A stretch of DNA of 64,000 nt from Rhynochetos jubatus (taxonomy: Eukaryota; Chordata; Aves; Eurypygiformes; Rhynochetidae): assembly GCA_027574665.1 (NCBI GenBank), contig CM050648.1, forward strand, positions 64,869,363 to 64,933,362, read 5' to 3'. Each line of letters opens with the position of its first letter. The first letter of the stretch is position 1. Below, piece after piece: positions 1 to 14,864 of this stretch. The translations under genes were made by a program, and so were the position numbers. The notes under the pieces are model-generated. The model was not told where the DNA came from, made no database searches, and saw only the letters and a program-made list of their open reading frames with translations.

Positions 1-3000
1 AGATTAGAAAAAACTAAAAGGAGTTAGTATTACATATTGTGAATGTATTAAGTTTTTCCCTGTATGATTAAATGGAATGATGTTGTTATCAAGTCTTGCT
101 TTAATGTCTGTCTCCCAGAGGCAGAGTATGTGTTCAAACCCGGCTGTTTTGGAGGCTCTTAAATAGAATGGAACAAATTGCAGAATTAGGATGAGTTCTT
201 CGTTGTAAACTTTCCTGAAAGGACTCCTTGAACTTGGCAGGTGGGGCATAAGGATGTAAGTGAAGGTCTACCAGGTAACAGGGATCTTAGGATTTCTCCT
301 CTTTTGTTTGGGTTACCTACTGCGGTGTGTTTAACCTAGGAAGTTCAGAAACTCAGGGAAGTGGTGTAAAACAAACGTGCTGATGGCCCTGTAAATACTC
401 TGTGCAGCACTTTTTTTCCAAGGAGAAGAGGTAGATCCAGGACCAAGATACTGAAGTACAGCAACCATAGTGAATGGAGTGATATTTGGCTCTAATTCTA
501 ACTGAGCACACCACTGTAAATCCCAACTAATGATTCTGATTCTGGGAGAAGCCGTGGAGGCGGCTGATGACCAGACCTTCATTTCCCACCACTCTTCAGG
601 GTTTATAGAGCTTGCAGGGTCAGTAACAGAAAATCCGCTGCAGCTCAAGTGGCAAAGGAGATGGGAGGTGGTGAGCAGCACGTCAGGCCTCATCTTGATC
701 CCAGACTGAGGTCAAACGAGCTGTTCTTCTGGGAAGCCTTTTTGTTTTGTCCCCGTCATGACTGGAGGTGTGTCCTGGTAGTGGTTTGAGGTTTTGGACC
801 TCTGCTTGCTTTGCCAGAGTTGCAGCAAGTGGCCCTGTTTCTGTAAATCCGTAGTGGTGATGAAAATGTATCCCTCAGCAGAACTGAAGGAGTTGGGGTT
901 TGGAGAAATAACAAAAATGTTCAGGCAGTCTTGACAAGACATATGAAGTGTCAGAAGGGACTGTGATTGCGCATGTGGCTGCTGCGTGAGTACGGCTGCT
1001 GTTCCTGTGAATCGGCAGGTGTGTTACTATTGCTCTTCAGCAACTCCATAAAAATGACAGCAAATGAATGAATGTGGGGGCACCCTATCAATCCTAAAGC
1101 AGATTCTAGATCAAATTCACAATCTTTCCATCAATAAACTTAATTTTAGAGCTTTCTAAAAGTTCAAATGGCTTCATGGGATGTGTCCTGCAAGTAGGAG
1201 ACGGGTGAAACGCTGCAGTGTCAGATGCTGGATCTGTATTTCAGCCTGTCTTTGTCAAATACGGCACTTCTTGCAGGAACGTAAAAGGCAAAAGACCTGA
1301 GGAAGCTGAAGAGCATTCTAACAGCAAATAACCCTGAAACGCTTTCTGCAGCTAGCTGGAACAGGGCCTTACATAATTCGGTAAATGCCACAAGTGAACT
1401 GCAGCTGTTAATTGAGGTGGCCTGAAGTTGGAGGAGGCTGATGCCTTATGATACCTGTATTGTCTTGTATTTTGCAGCCTGGAAAACTCATAGTCGTTAA
1501 GTACGGTCTTCAGAAGCTTGCTTTAAGTGTCTTTTCTTTTGTGGTTATATTTTAATAGTCCATTACTGTAATAGTAAACCTGTACTGAACACCAGACCTT
1601 GGTTTTCTCGAGTGGTTAGAGCTGCTGTCTACCATCAGTTCTCACTTAAAGCTTGATCCAAAATCAACAGGGAAATATGTGCCTTTACCTGGTTGGGTTT
1701 TTGGATTTGGCTTGCTTTAATTTACATTAAAGTTTGGAAGATGCTGGTTTTCTTCAACTGCATGCAACGGCTGGTGTATTTAAACTGCTGTGCCATGCAA
1801 CGTATTTCTGTATGTTCAGAAGCAGTTCATAACTCTGCAGTTTGTTATTTACCTGGCAAAGTTCTGTTCTGCTCAAAGTACCAACATCTGTGCTTAGATT
1901 TCTTGTATTGTAAAATCAGAGCAATCACAGTTTTAAAATAAAAATGTGCTAATGGGAATCATGCCCAGGTCTGACTGAAAAACCGATGGTGGGTGGTTTT
2001 ATTGTCTTTCATACTCTAAGCAGATAATCCCCAGGAATGGTGGTTGGCTGTCTAACCACATGTGTTAAACACAAAAACTGGCTTTGAGGCAGGAACTAAA
2101 ATGAAACCTATTTCCAGCTACCTAAAACCTTGAACTCTCTGCTCAGCCTTCTAGAGGGGGTACAGTTGGAAAAGTTTGAGTTTGAAGTCTTTCACATCTT
2201 CTTTTTGGTTCTTCAGTAACATTCCTATTTTGTTCACAGCACAGGCATTGACTTCACCTTCTCAAAATCTCGTGTTTCTGGACAGGAACAATGCAATTTT
2301 ACTGCTGTTGTTAAAAGCATCTGATATATTAAATAATAAAGCGGGTTGCAGCACACATTGAGGGAAAATACTGAACTGCTTCTGGTCTTGCTGTTGGTTG
2401 AGCTGCGTAGAGTTTAACAGGGGTCTTGTATGAGTCAAGCAATAAGGTAAAGGTGCAGAGAAGGTGACTTGAGGTCTTCAGTTTACCCGTCTCTGTATAA
2501 GGGGGCACAGTGGGGAGAAGAAACTCTTCAGTCACTCGGTGTAGGTCATCAGCATACTGGGGGGTGTGGCTCTTCTTTAGGTCAGACTGTCCCAGGGCTG
2601 CTACCCTGTCTCCTCTGCCCTGGCGTGACCCAGGGGCTGAGCTCTCTGAGACAGCTCTTTGACAGAAAACTTACTGTTTGAGTGAGGAGCTAGCAGGACC
2701 ACAGAAGGTTTAAAGTGAATTAACGCTGCCACGAAGCCGCTGGTTCCTGGGGGGAAGAACTCATCGACTTGTAGCCTTTGGAAATGTGCAACGCCACTGT
2801 ATTTGGAAAGGAGGCAAAGCATCTTGTCTTAGCTTTGACAAGATTAGGGGATGGCGGCAGATTTCATGCTTGTATAATAGGAATTGCTGGGAGGCTTAAA
2901 TTAAATCCTTTCATGATTTTCCTCAAACATCTCTGTTTTTGAGCTGGAGGGGTCTTTGAATGCTTGTCAAGCCAAGTAATCTTTGTCCCACTCAAGTCCT

Positions 3001-6000
3001 TTGATATCTTCAGATAAGTAAAATGCAGCTGTTTGTTCCAGTGAAGTCTGGCAACAAATTGCTGTAACTTCTGTGCTCCACCTTTCATGTGCAAATGATG
3101 AGACTGGGTAGTCATTATCTTTCAACTACTTTATTAATTATCTTTAAAAACGTTATGTTTTATCTGGCTTGTCAGACATAAACACGAAACAGCCCTGGAT
3201 TTTGTTGCTGGCACGGTTAGTGATACCTGGTGGCTGAGCAAAGCTAGCACAAGGCTTGAAAACTCAATTTTTAGAGTATGCGGATATTTGATGTTCACCA
3301 CCAGTTACTTTAATTGCAGCCAGAACAACTGGTAAGCAAGAATTTTCAGTGAAAAGAGGGGAAAGCATGTGGAAATAGCGTAGCCTGCAAATAGGCTTTG
3401 CAGAGTGGGTCGATAACTGGTAGTGGGGACTGTTGCGGAACTACATGCTGCGTAAATATGAGTAGTTGCCGTGTACAGTAAGCATGAAACAGAAGCCTGG
3501 CATAAATGCCTCTGCTGTCGTTGGCAGCAAATGTGTGTTGCACTTCTGTGTTACAGCTTTGTGAGATTTGGTTTCAGTTTCAAGGTTTAATAATAAAAAA
3601 CACATAATCACATATATTAATACTAAAATAGACTTTAACAGTTGATGCTTCTTAGAAATTGCATCAAACTGGTACCAGCACCACATGCTCTGCTGAATTT
3701 AGACTAAAGAAACTTGTCTACAGTGGGAACTCATGCAGCCTTTAATAGGAACCTCTACTCAACTCCATGCTGTGCTTTAGCTGGTAACCCACATGAGAAC
3801 AAGCAAATAACTACTCTCTTCTGTCCCTCCAAGCTCCTGTTTGTTGTCTTACAGTTGCAGATTACTGCTCTGACAGTACTTCAGAAAGCAAAATAGAAGA
3901 ACCCCCAATTATGTCTACTTAAAAATAGTCTCAGTGAAACTATTTTTTGTTTTCTTTCTTGGTCTGACCCTTTTTATTTAAGGTAGTGAAGTGGCTCTCA
4001 CAGGTGGCTTGATCAATATAAAAACGGTGGTGAGGAAGACTTGTCAAATGGTCCACCTCTGTTAAGGCCCCTGTGAGGGGAATTTTCCACTATTTATCTT
4101 TCCTTACCTTAGTAGTCAAAACAAGAGATTCTGTTTCCTGCTCACGGATCAGGTTTTTTCCTGTTGTGCCTAGTGTCACTTCCCTTCTGTAAGTGATGGA
4201 AACAAGTACAATGTGCAGATGATAATGAAATGCACTTGACACTCTCTCTTTGACACCAGATTTTTACCCGAAGAGACCTCGCAAGCTCAAAGTAGGTTTC
4301 GTGTAGTGAGGGAGGGTAGATAGCACAGTGTAACTGCAAACATTAACTCAAGATTCAGGCCTTCAGGAGAGGCTTTCTGCTAAATTTCTGAAGTACTGTA
4401 AACTTCTTTAAGGTCTTGTAACAATCTGTAGACTCTTGCACTGAAAGCAAGCATGCTGTGAAGGACGTTTCTGCTAGGTGTTTGTAGTAGGCATTGAAAA
4501 ATTAACTAAAAATATAACTCAAACCATTTTTTTAACAGTGACTGAAAGCTCCTCTTTTGTCTTCAGACCGCCTGTGTTGTTGGGATTGCACGTTCCAAAG
4601 TCAAATTGAGTGTCAGCATTAACACTGCGTAAGAACTCTGGATATTTTTCAACTCCAAGAGCGAAAGCAGTTTGGGGGAGGTTGAAAGAACTCTTTCTTG
4701 AACCTACCCCTGATGATGATCTATTCCAATCTTATTTTTTCCTCTGTGCTATGTTTAGAGTAGCAAAGAATCCTGTGGGAATATTAAGGAAATTATTAAC
4801 CTAGAAAACTTCACTGTTGTTCTTGCTTTTCAGTCCCACTGCCATATGCTGACACTAAGTAACCTCTAAAAACTTCGTATGAACAACTTCTACACCACTC
4901 ATATCTTTCCCTTCCCCCCCACCTTAATTTTCTTGTATTTTTTCTATTCTGCTTCTTTCACCTATTTATTGCTCTTTCTTCCTTTCAGCTCTCAGCTTGC
5001 TACTCCCTGCCTTAGGTTTTTAATTGCTCTGCAAGGCTCTCGCTCACCGGGCGGGAGAGTGTGTGCTGGGTGAAAGCATGCAGGTGCTGGTGCCTGTTTT
5101 ACCCTGGAGAACACTGGTATCCGTGGGCTGTAGCGGCAGTGATGGAGCATGTTATGGAAATAAGAACTAGTGAGGAAAAACTGCCTGTTACTGTGGGTTG
5201 TAGACCAATTAATTTTCTTCTCCGATTATCCCTTTGCATTAGAAAAACTAGAGGAGTTGAGAATTAAAAAAAAAAAATTTCAGGAGAAGGCTTATTTAAT
5301 TTGAATTTACCTGTGAATAAGGAATTATATACTGCCTGTCGTCTGTGGAAGCTGGAGAGCTGGAATCCAGTGGAGTTGGTCTTGGCAAAGGGAAGGCACT
5401 GTGAGGCTACCCAGCTGCTGGCGGCCGGTGGGCTTCTGCCTCTGCAGCCACTGCAGGTGAACACGACTGTTTCCTTAAAGCTGAGGAACCAGCAGAGCAT
5501 TTGAAAAGGCCTAAAGCTGTTTTGCTCATCCATAAATGCCACTGAAGTGTGATAAGTGGAGGTCTGTCAGCGTCCTCGGGTTGGACACTTTAAAAAATGA
5601 AAGTTTGCTTTATTAGCCTGATTTATTGCTGCTTTGTTTTCATTCTGCCAAGCGATTTGGTAATTTAAGTAGTAACTATCCAGCAGATGCAGTGATTTTG
5701 TTTACAAAATAACATCATGCTTATATTTTTGCTTCTGTGTACTCAGTAAGGAGCAAAGGGGAGGAAAAAACACATTGTGTTAACCACAAAATCATAAAGT
5801 TTCAGAAAGAATTCCCCCAAACTGCAAAAATATGAATGAATGCTTTATAATAGAGGCCATAAATAAGTCCAGAGGTAGTGTCTTTGTGGCTAGCAAGAAC
5901 AACAACAAAAAAGGAGTTCTCTAAGCCTGCATTCCTTGAAGCTGCATAATTCTAACATGCCTTATCCTTTGTAGAGGGAAAAAATAAGTACAGAATGCAA

Positions 6001-9000
6001 CAAGATGTTTTAGAATTTCTGTTTCAGAGCAATTCTTAGCTGAGACAGATTGTCACTTCTGCTGCTATTGATTATGTCTGCTGTGCCTGCATTACTCCTC
6101 CCTCACTTAAAAGTGCACTAAACACTTGTGCAATGTACTCATTGCTTTTAAATCTTCTGCTTGAATATTAGTGGGAGGAGAATTGCAGCATGCAATGTAA
6201 GTTAACATTTATGCATTAAGCCCTGGTACAGGAACTCTCCTCAAGCCTGAATTGTCTTAATGCTACAGATGACCTCTTCATGGTGGTTTTCACCTGTACC
6301 TCACTCAAAATGTGAGATTCTTGTTTCTAGTGTTAAACTGAGCATGGATCCTACAGTGCTATGGTTGAAAAGTTGCTTCTTCATCCATGAAGTTGCTTCA
6401 TGAGGGAGTTAGTTTTCCATGTGGGTAACCCCAGGATATCTCTCCATTTACCAGCTTGTACCTGAAAGGCTGTATCCTAAGGGTTTCCCCTGGACAGACA
6501 ATAATTGTGATGCAGACAGTGCCGCTGCTGACTTGCTAGTGAGCTTTACTTTTGCAAGGGAGACTGAAAATGCTAATACTGGTCCTGATTTTCACTAGAC
6601 CTGGCTAACACCTCTTCTTGTGTAAATAGGCCAAGCCCAGAGGCACATCAGGTTCTTTTTTGTTTTGGTTGATTTCAGTAATTGTGTGGCTGGTGCCTTT
6701 CTGACCTCTTCAAGGTATCTGTGCCTGCACTGGGCCATGACTGTGAAAAACAGGAAACTTTAACTTTGGACTTCTGTTCGAGTCTCTTGCCGTGTGCTTG
6801 TGGATGCAAAGGTGCCGGTGACAGTATTGCAGAATTTCCCCTTCCCTGTTTTTTTGGCTGGCTTCAAAGGCAATGTGACAGCATTACTTGGCAGCTCTTG
6901 TCACAGCGTAGAGTAATATTTCTTGCATTGAAAGAGAGGAATTGAACGGTTGCCTGCAGGCTGCCCGGAGGGTCCCAGCCTGCCCCTTAGAAGAGCATTG
7001 GCCTGTGCTGTATTTCCGTTTAAGCAGGATTTAATTTCTCCTTTCTTGATCTATTTGGCTACCATACCATATCACATCTCCCCCTGCCACAGGCAGAGTA
7101 TCCTGGTCACCTAACGGGGGACATACGGTGTACCAAAGAAGTATGGTACATGTGGGTTGCAGTATAGGTTCTGTGTGAGACGTCATTCATTGCTGATCTC
7201 TCTTGTACAAGCACTGCAAGGGCACTTTGAGGTAGGGAGAGGTACGTAAGCTCATCCCAGGCACACCATGGCATCCAGTGGGGATGGAGAGGAAAGGGGG
7301 GAGCACTGGGAGAAGCTGCAGACTGGATATCTGCTGTGATTTAACACATGCTGCTGTGGGCAAAGTGGCTTGGCAGTACCTCAAAACCCATCCTGAAATG
7401 TTCTCAGAAGCAGCTGGCCGCAGGAGCCAGCTCATGGATTGCAGATTGCAGGAAACAGCTTGCCGCAACAAACCTGGCTTCCTCTGCTCAGATGACCCTC
7501 AGCAAGGGTACGTGTCAACTGCATCAGCTCTGGGAAGTGCATAGTGGTGGTGAGCAAGAGGAAGGATGTTGCTGGAGGTGTGCACAAAGCCCTGTCTTAC
7601 AGTGGGTTTCACCAGTGTTGAACCCCAGACCACATTGAGAGCGTCCCTGCACCTAACTTGTACTACCTCTGGATGCAGTAAGGCTGGACAACAGTATTTC
7701 TCTGAGTGGGTTTTTTTCAGTCCTGTACTTCAGTTGGTCCCAGTTCAGTTGGTAGGTGGTGGCTGTGTCCCACACCCTTCCACTCACCAGTTGCATCCTG
7801 AGTTCCCAGAGCCATATTGCATCATGAGGAAGTATTGGAGCTGCAGAGTGTGGTGCGGGTGCCTTTCAACCCTGATGGGTGTCATACGGTATGTGGGTAG
7901 CGTGCTCTTGGGCCTTGTTGGTCTGGTTTGTGGGTGTGTTGTGGTTATCTTGGAAAATCAAAGTCGCTAGCTCCATCTCTCTTCAGCAATGTCATTGCCT
8001 GTGTCTCAGACCACTTCAGTTCCGTGTGGATGTCCCAGGAGAGCTGGAAGAGACAAGTGTGAAGAAGATACTGCTGTATGTATATCAGCTGCAACCACGA
8101 GAGGAAATTGTTTCCCTGCTAGTGTAAACCTAGTACCCTAGGTTGGTCACTAGCATTTCCTGGATGGTACCTTTCCACAGTGGCCCTCTTACCACTGCTG
8201 TGGACTGAGCAATTCCAGTAATCAGGGTCTCCCTGCCATAAAGACCTTCTGGCACTACAAGGCATGTCAGTGTTGGCAGCGTGAATTGCTGGATAGCTGC
8301 TTGCACACAGAAAGAACAAGAAGTTGCATACCTGCTGAGGAGGGCTCACTGTGGAGGGAATGCTGCTAGAGGTATTTCTGGGGTCATGCTGAGGCCCTCA
8401 GGTTCATAAAGACAGCTTGCTACGTCCCGTGTCTGTCAGGTGCACAAAGGCTCTGGTGTGATCCTCGCATCCCCCTTGCATGGCGGGGCTGTGTCAGCGC
8501 ACGCGGGATGGCATGGCTCACGGAGCAGAGCACGTTCACGCTCTGGGCCGTGCAGCTGTGGAGCCTGTTACTCAGATTTGGTTCCTGCTGTCTCGTTAAG
8601 ACATGGTTCCTGACTCTTAGTGTTTGTACTACTTTAAGGAAAACATAAGATTTGCTTTTGTTATTAGCTTTCACGCAGTCTAAAATAAATTAGTGGAAGT
8701 GTACGTACCGGAATGGGAAGCGGTGCGCTTTGGTGCAGAGAAGCCGGGCAGAGTTTGGATGGAAGGGAAAGTCTTGTCCCAGTGCAGACACAGTTTGGGC
8801 TCACCCAGTACGTAACTTGCAACTGTGCCCTTGGCTGCTTCGTTAGCTTGTCGGAGGGGCTTTGATGGTTCTGAGATTGCAGTCTTCATCTCGCTGAGGT
8901 TTACTCTAGAATCTATCTACCCACAAAGTTTTACTGCAATTGAAGAAGCAGAGGAAGAGACAACAAACAGGAAATAATTCAATATCTGTGAGAAAGATGG

Positions 9001-12000
9001 GGAAATAACTGAAAAAAAAAACCAAAAAATGACAGACTGTCATTGGTTTTACAAAAGAACCCAGGAAGAACTTGGGTTCTGAATTCAAATACTCTGTCTG
9101 CAAAACCTCGCTTCCTAGATCTTTTGCTTAAGACTTTTTTTTTTTTAATGTAGTTACAACATGAATAAATTCAAAACAAATAATCAGCCTAGCTATTTCC
9201 TCATAGCACTTAGTGTTTGCAAGCAGCTTGCTTGAAAATGAGTGCGCAAAACCAGTAGCTGTTCTGAACAGCTGTTTGAGAGACCTAAGGAGCTGGTATC
9301 TCGCTGTCTGGCTAGAACGGCTTTCGGAGATACCCTACCAGGGACGACATCTCAAGGAGGCTGGATGTTGAATTGGGGTAGTAAAGTACAGAATTCAGTT
9401 CAAGGTTTATATCAGATATATATACAGCTGATATGTTTATCTGCATCTCAACATCAATTCTTGGCAGCTTGGATGTCAGTAAGGTAAGGCAAGTTCTGCC
9501 GTAAGGTGTGGAACAACAGAGCTACTGAAATGCAGCCCCTGAATTTGCTTGTGTTGTAGTGCTTCTATGGGGAGCTTTTCTTTTCACTGTTCAGAATGAT
9601 GTTTCTTTTGGAAATGGAGTGGGAGGCTGATTACCAAGCTACTAGTTCACACGAGTGGTGCATCCACCGGTGTGGCGTCACTGCCACTAGCGGCTCCTGA
9701 ATAACGTAATAATTTCCATGATAAAGCATGTGAGCTTTTGCAACTTGGAGAATTCTACTGTACCAACAGCTGAAGGTGGATAAGCTTTCATTTATTTCTT
9801 TATTTTTTTATTAGTTTTGTGGTGGGCAAGTTACACACCTAACTTTATCATCCCACTAAAAGCTGGGTGAACAGCTCCTTCACTGGCCTGACAATCTTCT
9901 CTTGATGAATAAAGTCATCTAGTGTTTTTAAGACACTCAGAACCTGTGTCACTTACAGGTTTTTAGTGATAAAATAAGGAAAAAAAGAACTAGAGTTGGG
10001 GTGTGTTGTCTAGTGCATCTTAACTGGGAATCTACATCAGCTGGGAAATAGTTGCCAGCTAATGGCTTTAGAATAGTTACAATGAGTAATCTGCTCAGAA
10101 CATCTATACATTTCCGAGTGGCTTACTTTGATTAAAAAACATTGTAAAATGCACAGTTCCATCGTTTTTTCTGTTGTTTTTCCTCTGTCTCTCCATGCAC
10201 CAGCATGCTACAGGTGCTGTGCTCTGCTGCTTATTATTTGTGCCTTGATTCCGAGCCCTGCCAAGGGGCAGTGACCAGTAACAACCTGAACAGGCAGCAG
10301 CCCAGGACCTTTAGAGAACAATAAGATTCAAAGCTGAGGTGCCAGGTTCAATTCAAACCCAATAAAGATTCCAAGGAACAAAATTGTTCTTCCAAATGGT
10401 TTAGAACATTACGAGTCCTCATATATGAAGGAGGTTGTGTCTGGCAGCTCAGAGGATCTGACATGACCGGTTGAAGACAACCCTCCTGTCTGTGGGAGCT
10501 CACTTGCCCAATGGACGTGTAAACAGGGAGCTGGTAAACACATCTACTCTTCGGACATAGTGTGCTTGTCTGTTCTCAAAGCAAAATAAGGTGTTTAAAG
10601 GGAAATGTACAGCCACAGCCATCTTCCTCGTGGTCATGTCTGTGTGCATCCCTCTGGAAATGCTAAATATGGTACCTTGTGTCTGAAGTTTAAGCACAAA
10701 TTTATAGGAAGGGAGGAAATTTTATTTTGACTGTTTTGAAACGGTGTGGCTTACAACCTTTTTTTAATTGAGATATATTTACGAGACGTCTAGGGCACAT
10801 GTTAACTCCCTGCTGCTCTCTGTGTGGCAAAATTTGGAGAGAAACATCACTTCATGTAGCTGTTCAGTAACTTTTCCATCAGGCCTTCTCTGAGATGAAG
10901 AATGTTCGTTTTAAATTATTTTAATTTAAAAACGCAACGAACAAAACCAACAGCCTTTTTTTTGTGCATTCACTAGCTTCTGCAACTGCTGTCCAGCTTT
11001 ATTATCTCAGCAGAAGTTGGGTAAACAACTTCTGTGCTAGTGTGACACATTTAAAACAGTCAAAGAAAAGCTGCCTCATCACTTTTGCAGGTAAAAAGTG
11101 CACATCACTTTATAGGTAAAGAGAGGAGCTATGGTCTGCACTGTGCTGTGCAGCTCCATGGTCCTTTGGCAGAAAAAGGAGAAAGAGACCTTATTTCAGA
11201 GGGTTGCCACCGTGTCTGCTGAATCATGACCATGAAAACTGCTGAAGGGGGTCTGTACTAAATAACAAATGTTGTATGCCAACGGTTATTTTTGGTGGTT
11301 TCAATTACAATCCTCCTTTCTCACAGAACCGCACTGATGTTTGTGTAAACGGATACCGAGTCGCAACAGCGAAGCCACCGAGTACCTAGGCCAAAAGAGT
11401 GGACACGTTTGCAGCAATGTGCCTGCTCCTCTCAGCTGTTCTGGCCCATCACCCTCAGCCTCTTCCTTGTGTAAACATGGATGGAAGCAGTCAGGGACAT
11501 TTTTGTTTAGGAGCAGTATCGTGAGGCTTAACTGGGAAGAGGCAGCACAGAGAATGGAGCAGTGGTTAGGCTTTTCAGGCTTTGTCTCAGTGGGAAAGTA
11601 TGAATGCATTTAATACTGTATTTGCACTCTTGGCTGGCTGGGACCCAGCCGTGACCACAGTGCTTGCTGATGCTGCAGGGATTGCTTTGGCTTTTAGCAC
11701 ATGGACGAAGGAAAAGCACTTTTGGGAGCTTATTAGTAGATCGAGAAGAGCACCATCTTCGCCTCCTTCCACTTTTCTCACTCTTTTTTTTTTTTTAATT
11801 CTTTTAGCAGGACTCACTGTTTAGACATCTTGTGAATGAATGGCAGAGTCTGACTTCTGTTTTGAGGGGAAGCCAGGAGTGACTAACATTCCTTAATCTC
11901 ATTTTATTGCACATTCTTGTCTTGGATATGTTTTCTCTTTTTTCCCCAAACAGAGGAAGAAAACAATCCCTGATGCAAGTGGCTTCTAAGATGTGTCTTC

Positions 12001-14864
12001 CTGTAGCTCCACATGTAGCTCTCTGTATCCATTTGGGAACTGACTTTGTGTGTTGTTTTGTTTTCATGCAAAAGATCTTTCTGCAAACTGTGACTTGAAT
12101 GAAAGCAGGAGAGAGTTTAGATGCTGGGAGTCCCTGGTGTCAGCTGAGGCAGGCTGCAGATAATCCCTGCTCTGTTCTGTACATTCATTAGCATTCTAGA
12201 AATACCTGGTGTGTCTGTTTCCCCATTAGGAGATCGGTAGTCAAATGCTCATTTTCTCACAGGAAACAAAGTATTCAGAATTTATCTGGAAAAAATTTAG
12301 GAATGCCTTTCTGTGTACATAACCGGCTTTTTTTCATTTGCACGTGTTGCTGGCTTCTGTTTGTTAGGGACCTCTCTGCATCCTGGTAAAGTTTTTGGCA
12401 CAGAAATAAAGCTCACTAGCTCCCTCCCTGCACCCCCTTTAATTTCAATTTCTGCCTCTTCCTTTAATCGGCAGATGTGGGAGATGGGCTTGACAGGAGT
12501 TGAGAGAGTTCAAGATGGTTTGAAGGGGAGGGTAGTCTAAAGAAATGTGATCAAAGCTGGCTATTATCACTGAAATATGAGTGTTGCTATTGATGCTTGT
12601 TTATAGCTTGTTAAGTCTTACGTGCGTGCACAGTTTCATTTTATAGGCAGTTGGCTTTTAAGTAAAATAACGACTTCTCAGTGTGCTCTCCTAAAGTGAA
12701 ACACCACTTCCTTCCTTCCCCCCCACCCCCCCAAAGTAAAGCTTTAAGTCTGCAGCTACCAGGAGTGCTGGATTCTACCAAAGACAAAATGTATCCTGTT
12801 TGTTTAATAAATAATCAGCTGGCTTTGATTTTTGGTTTAATTTAGTCCAAGTGCTTGGGGGTGGATAGATGGGAATGCAGTGTTGGGGGTGGAGACTTTC
12901 AAGGAAAAACTCAAGGAGTAGAAAATTAAAGTAGCAGAGGATAAATCTTTTTCCCAGGCTGGGAAGACAGCACTGTGGAGCAGGCTGTTGCTCGTGGCTT
13001 CGAAGGACGAAACAGGGATTCCTGAGCAACTATGTTATAGCTAACATACTCCTAGTTAGGTAAACTTCAGCTACTTTATTTAGCTCTGGCAGTGCTGGAT
13101 GTTTTTATTTGCAAAACCCTTGCTTCTAGGGCCTGTGGTCGACTTCTGAGGTGCTTCTGCGAGTCATCTAGTTTTTGTAGTTACTAAGGAAAACACTTTG
13201 ACCTGCAGACACAAGCAGAATCAGTATCTAAGGGCCCGGTTGCACAGGCACTGGTATAGGCAGTTGTGTTTTGGCTGCTTCCGTGCTCTCTTGGCTGGAC
13301 GTGAACTGGTTTTGCTCCAGAAGCCACGTAGTTGGGTTAGTGTGGTGCCAAGCTCAAATTCCTGTGCCCGGTGTCCGGAGCAGGCTGGGAGAGCAGCCGT
13401 CCGTCGTGAACGGAAGAGCAGTGGCCTTGGCGCTTCAGGGGTAAACTAACAGAACTATGTGTGTTTGTTTATTTTTCCCCTGTGCTATGCCCTCTTGTTT
13501 GGAGAGGAAGTGGAGCAGGGGAATTACAGTGTGTGGCTAGCACCAGATACTCACTATACTATAAACAGATACTTGCTCTTCTACACCTCAGTTTTCTTAG
13601 CATATGTGATGTTCGGCAGCTGTAACACGGGCATCTGTGCACCAAAAAGGGTCACTAGGTGAGGGCCAACAGATGCGTGCCCTCGGGGTTGGATTTTTCT
13701 TTAAAACTTTGGATGGGCACTATTGCCAAGCATTACAGGAAGGAAGAAAATCTGTGGTTTCCAGAGGCTAACCTCAGTCCTTGGATGACGACTTGCAGCC
13801 ATGGGGACTAAAAGGAAAGGTGGCCTCACTGAAAACTGGGTGGCTTGTGAGGAGTGGGACTGGAGCAGGCTGCTGTTTGAGGGCAGATAAGCAAACCCGC
13901 CTGAAAGCATGGGGATCTGGCTTGCTTTCAGTCCCCTTTTGCAGCCATCCAGTTACCCTGGTTGTTGTTTCCTGAGCCAGAAGGGAAGAACGATGCAGGC
14001 AATTGGCATCAGCCTTTAGAGCATCAGTGACTGGGGCAATCGATGGAAGAAATGAAATGCCAGTGCGTTGAGGTAAAACTCCTTCTGAAGAGGAGGAAAA
14101 CTTACTTGCTCAAGTTTTTTCTGCTTATGCCCATTTTTCTGTAGCACAGCAGTTCTTTGCTTGGCAGTGTCTTTCACATCACTATTGCAATGAGGTTCAT
14201 GAGACTTTGAATTATTGCACGCATGCTAATGAGGATGTATTGGTTTTTGCCCTTGAAATGAACAAAACCACTCCCACTCAGTATCTTCAATCTGGAGGAA
14301 AGCACACTGTTCCTCTTGTGCCGTGCTCTCCCCTTTCCCAAGCACTTTTTCGTGCTGCGAGGAGCTGGTGGCAGCTCCACCGTGTAGTTTGTGCAGCCTA
14401 TTCCCTCTGCTGCCAGAAGTGTAACCTGTGCCTGTCTTCATGCTGGCAAAGGCGGATCTTTGGAAAACTGGGGAGGGCATGCATGTGGGAGGGGAAAAGG
14501 TATACAGCCCTGTTTTAAGCTGAGACAGCAACTGAAAGTCTTGGGAGTGTTTTGACTATTGCTTGAAGCTCTGAGAGGCATATAAAAGGGGAGGAGGAAT
14601 TTATGTTCTCTGCCAAAGCTTCCCACAAGTCACAATCTCTTTTTAAAAGGGAGTTCATAATAAAGGGCCAAATTGTGCTCTCAGACCCTGCAGTCCAACA
14701 AAGCATCCAATCTTTCTTGTCCTATGGTTCTGCACAGCAATGTCCCGAAAGCCTGGTGGGAGCTGGTGATAAGGCCCATTTCTGGGGGGAGGTTTCTCAG
14801 CTGGAGATCTCCAAGTTTGCAGATCAGCTGGGCAGCTGCTGCCTCTCCTGCTCCACCAGTAAGT
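1..14864 (+). other. PARD6G: Non-coding stretch, probable part of the long PARD6G intron upstream of its last exon
   Basis: I see no exon of a recognisable gene here on either strand. Assignment to a PARD6G intron is inference: the last PARD6G exon begins at 46843 and no other gene intervenes. Short open frames occur (for example 134 codons at 7566-7970 on the plus strand) but none shows a known domain or convincing splice structure. A minus-strand frame is open from about 1023 down to 331 except for one TGA at 712-714; it is treated as a finding. Two short T-rich tracts lie near 9127 and 11786. No CR1 end is recognisable in this part. Confidence 0.5.

Noticed and set aside
7566-7970. 134-codon open frame with a hydrophobic C-terminal stretch as a small membrane protein
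   Set aside because: No homologue recognised, no promoter or splice context, and several overlapping frames of similar length exist nearby, as expected by chance.
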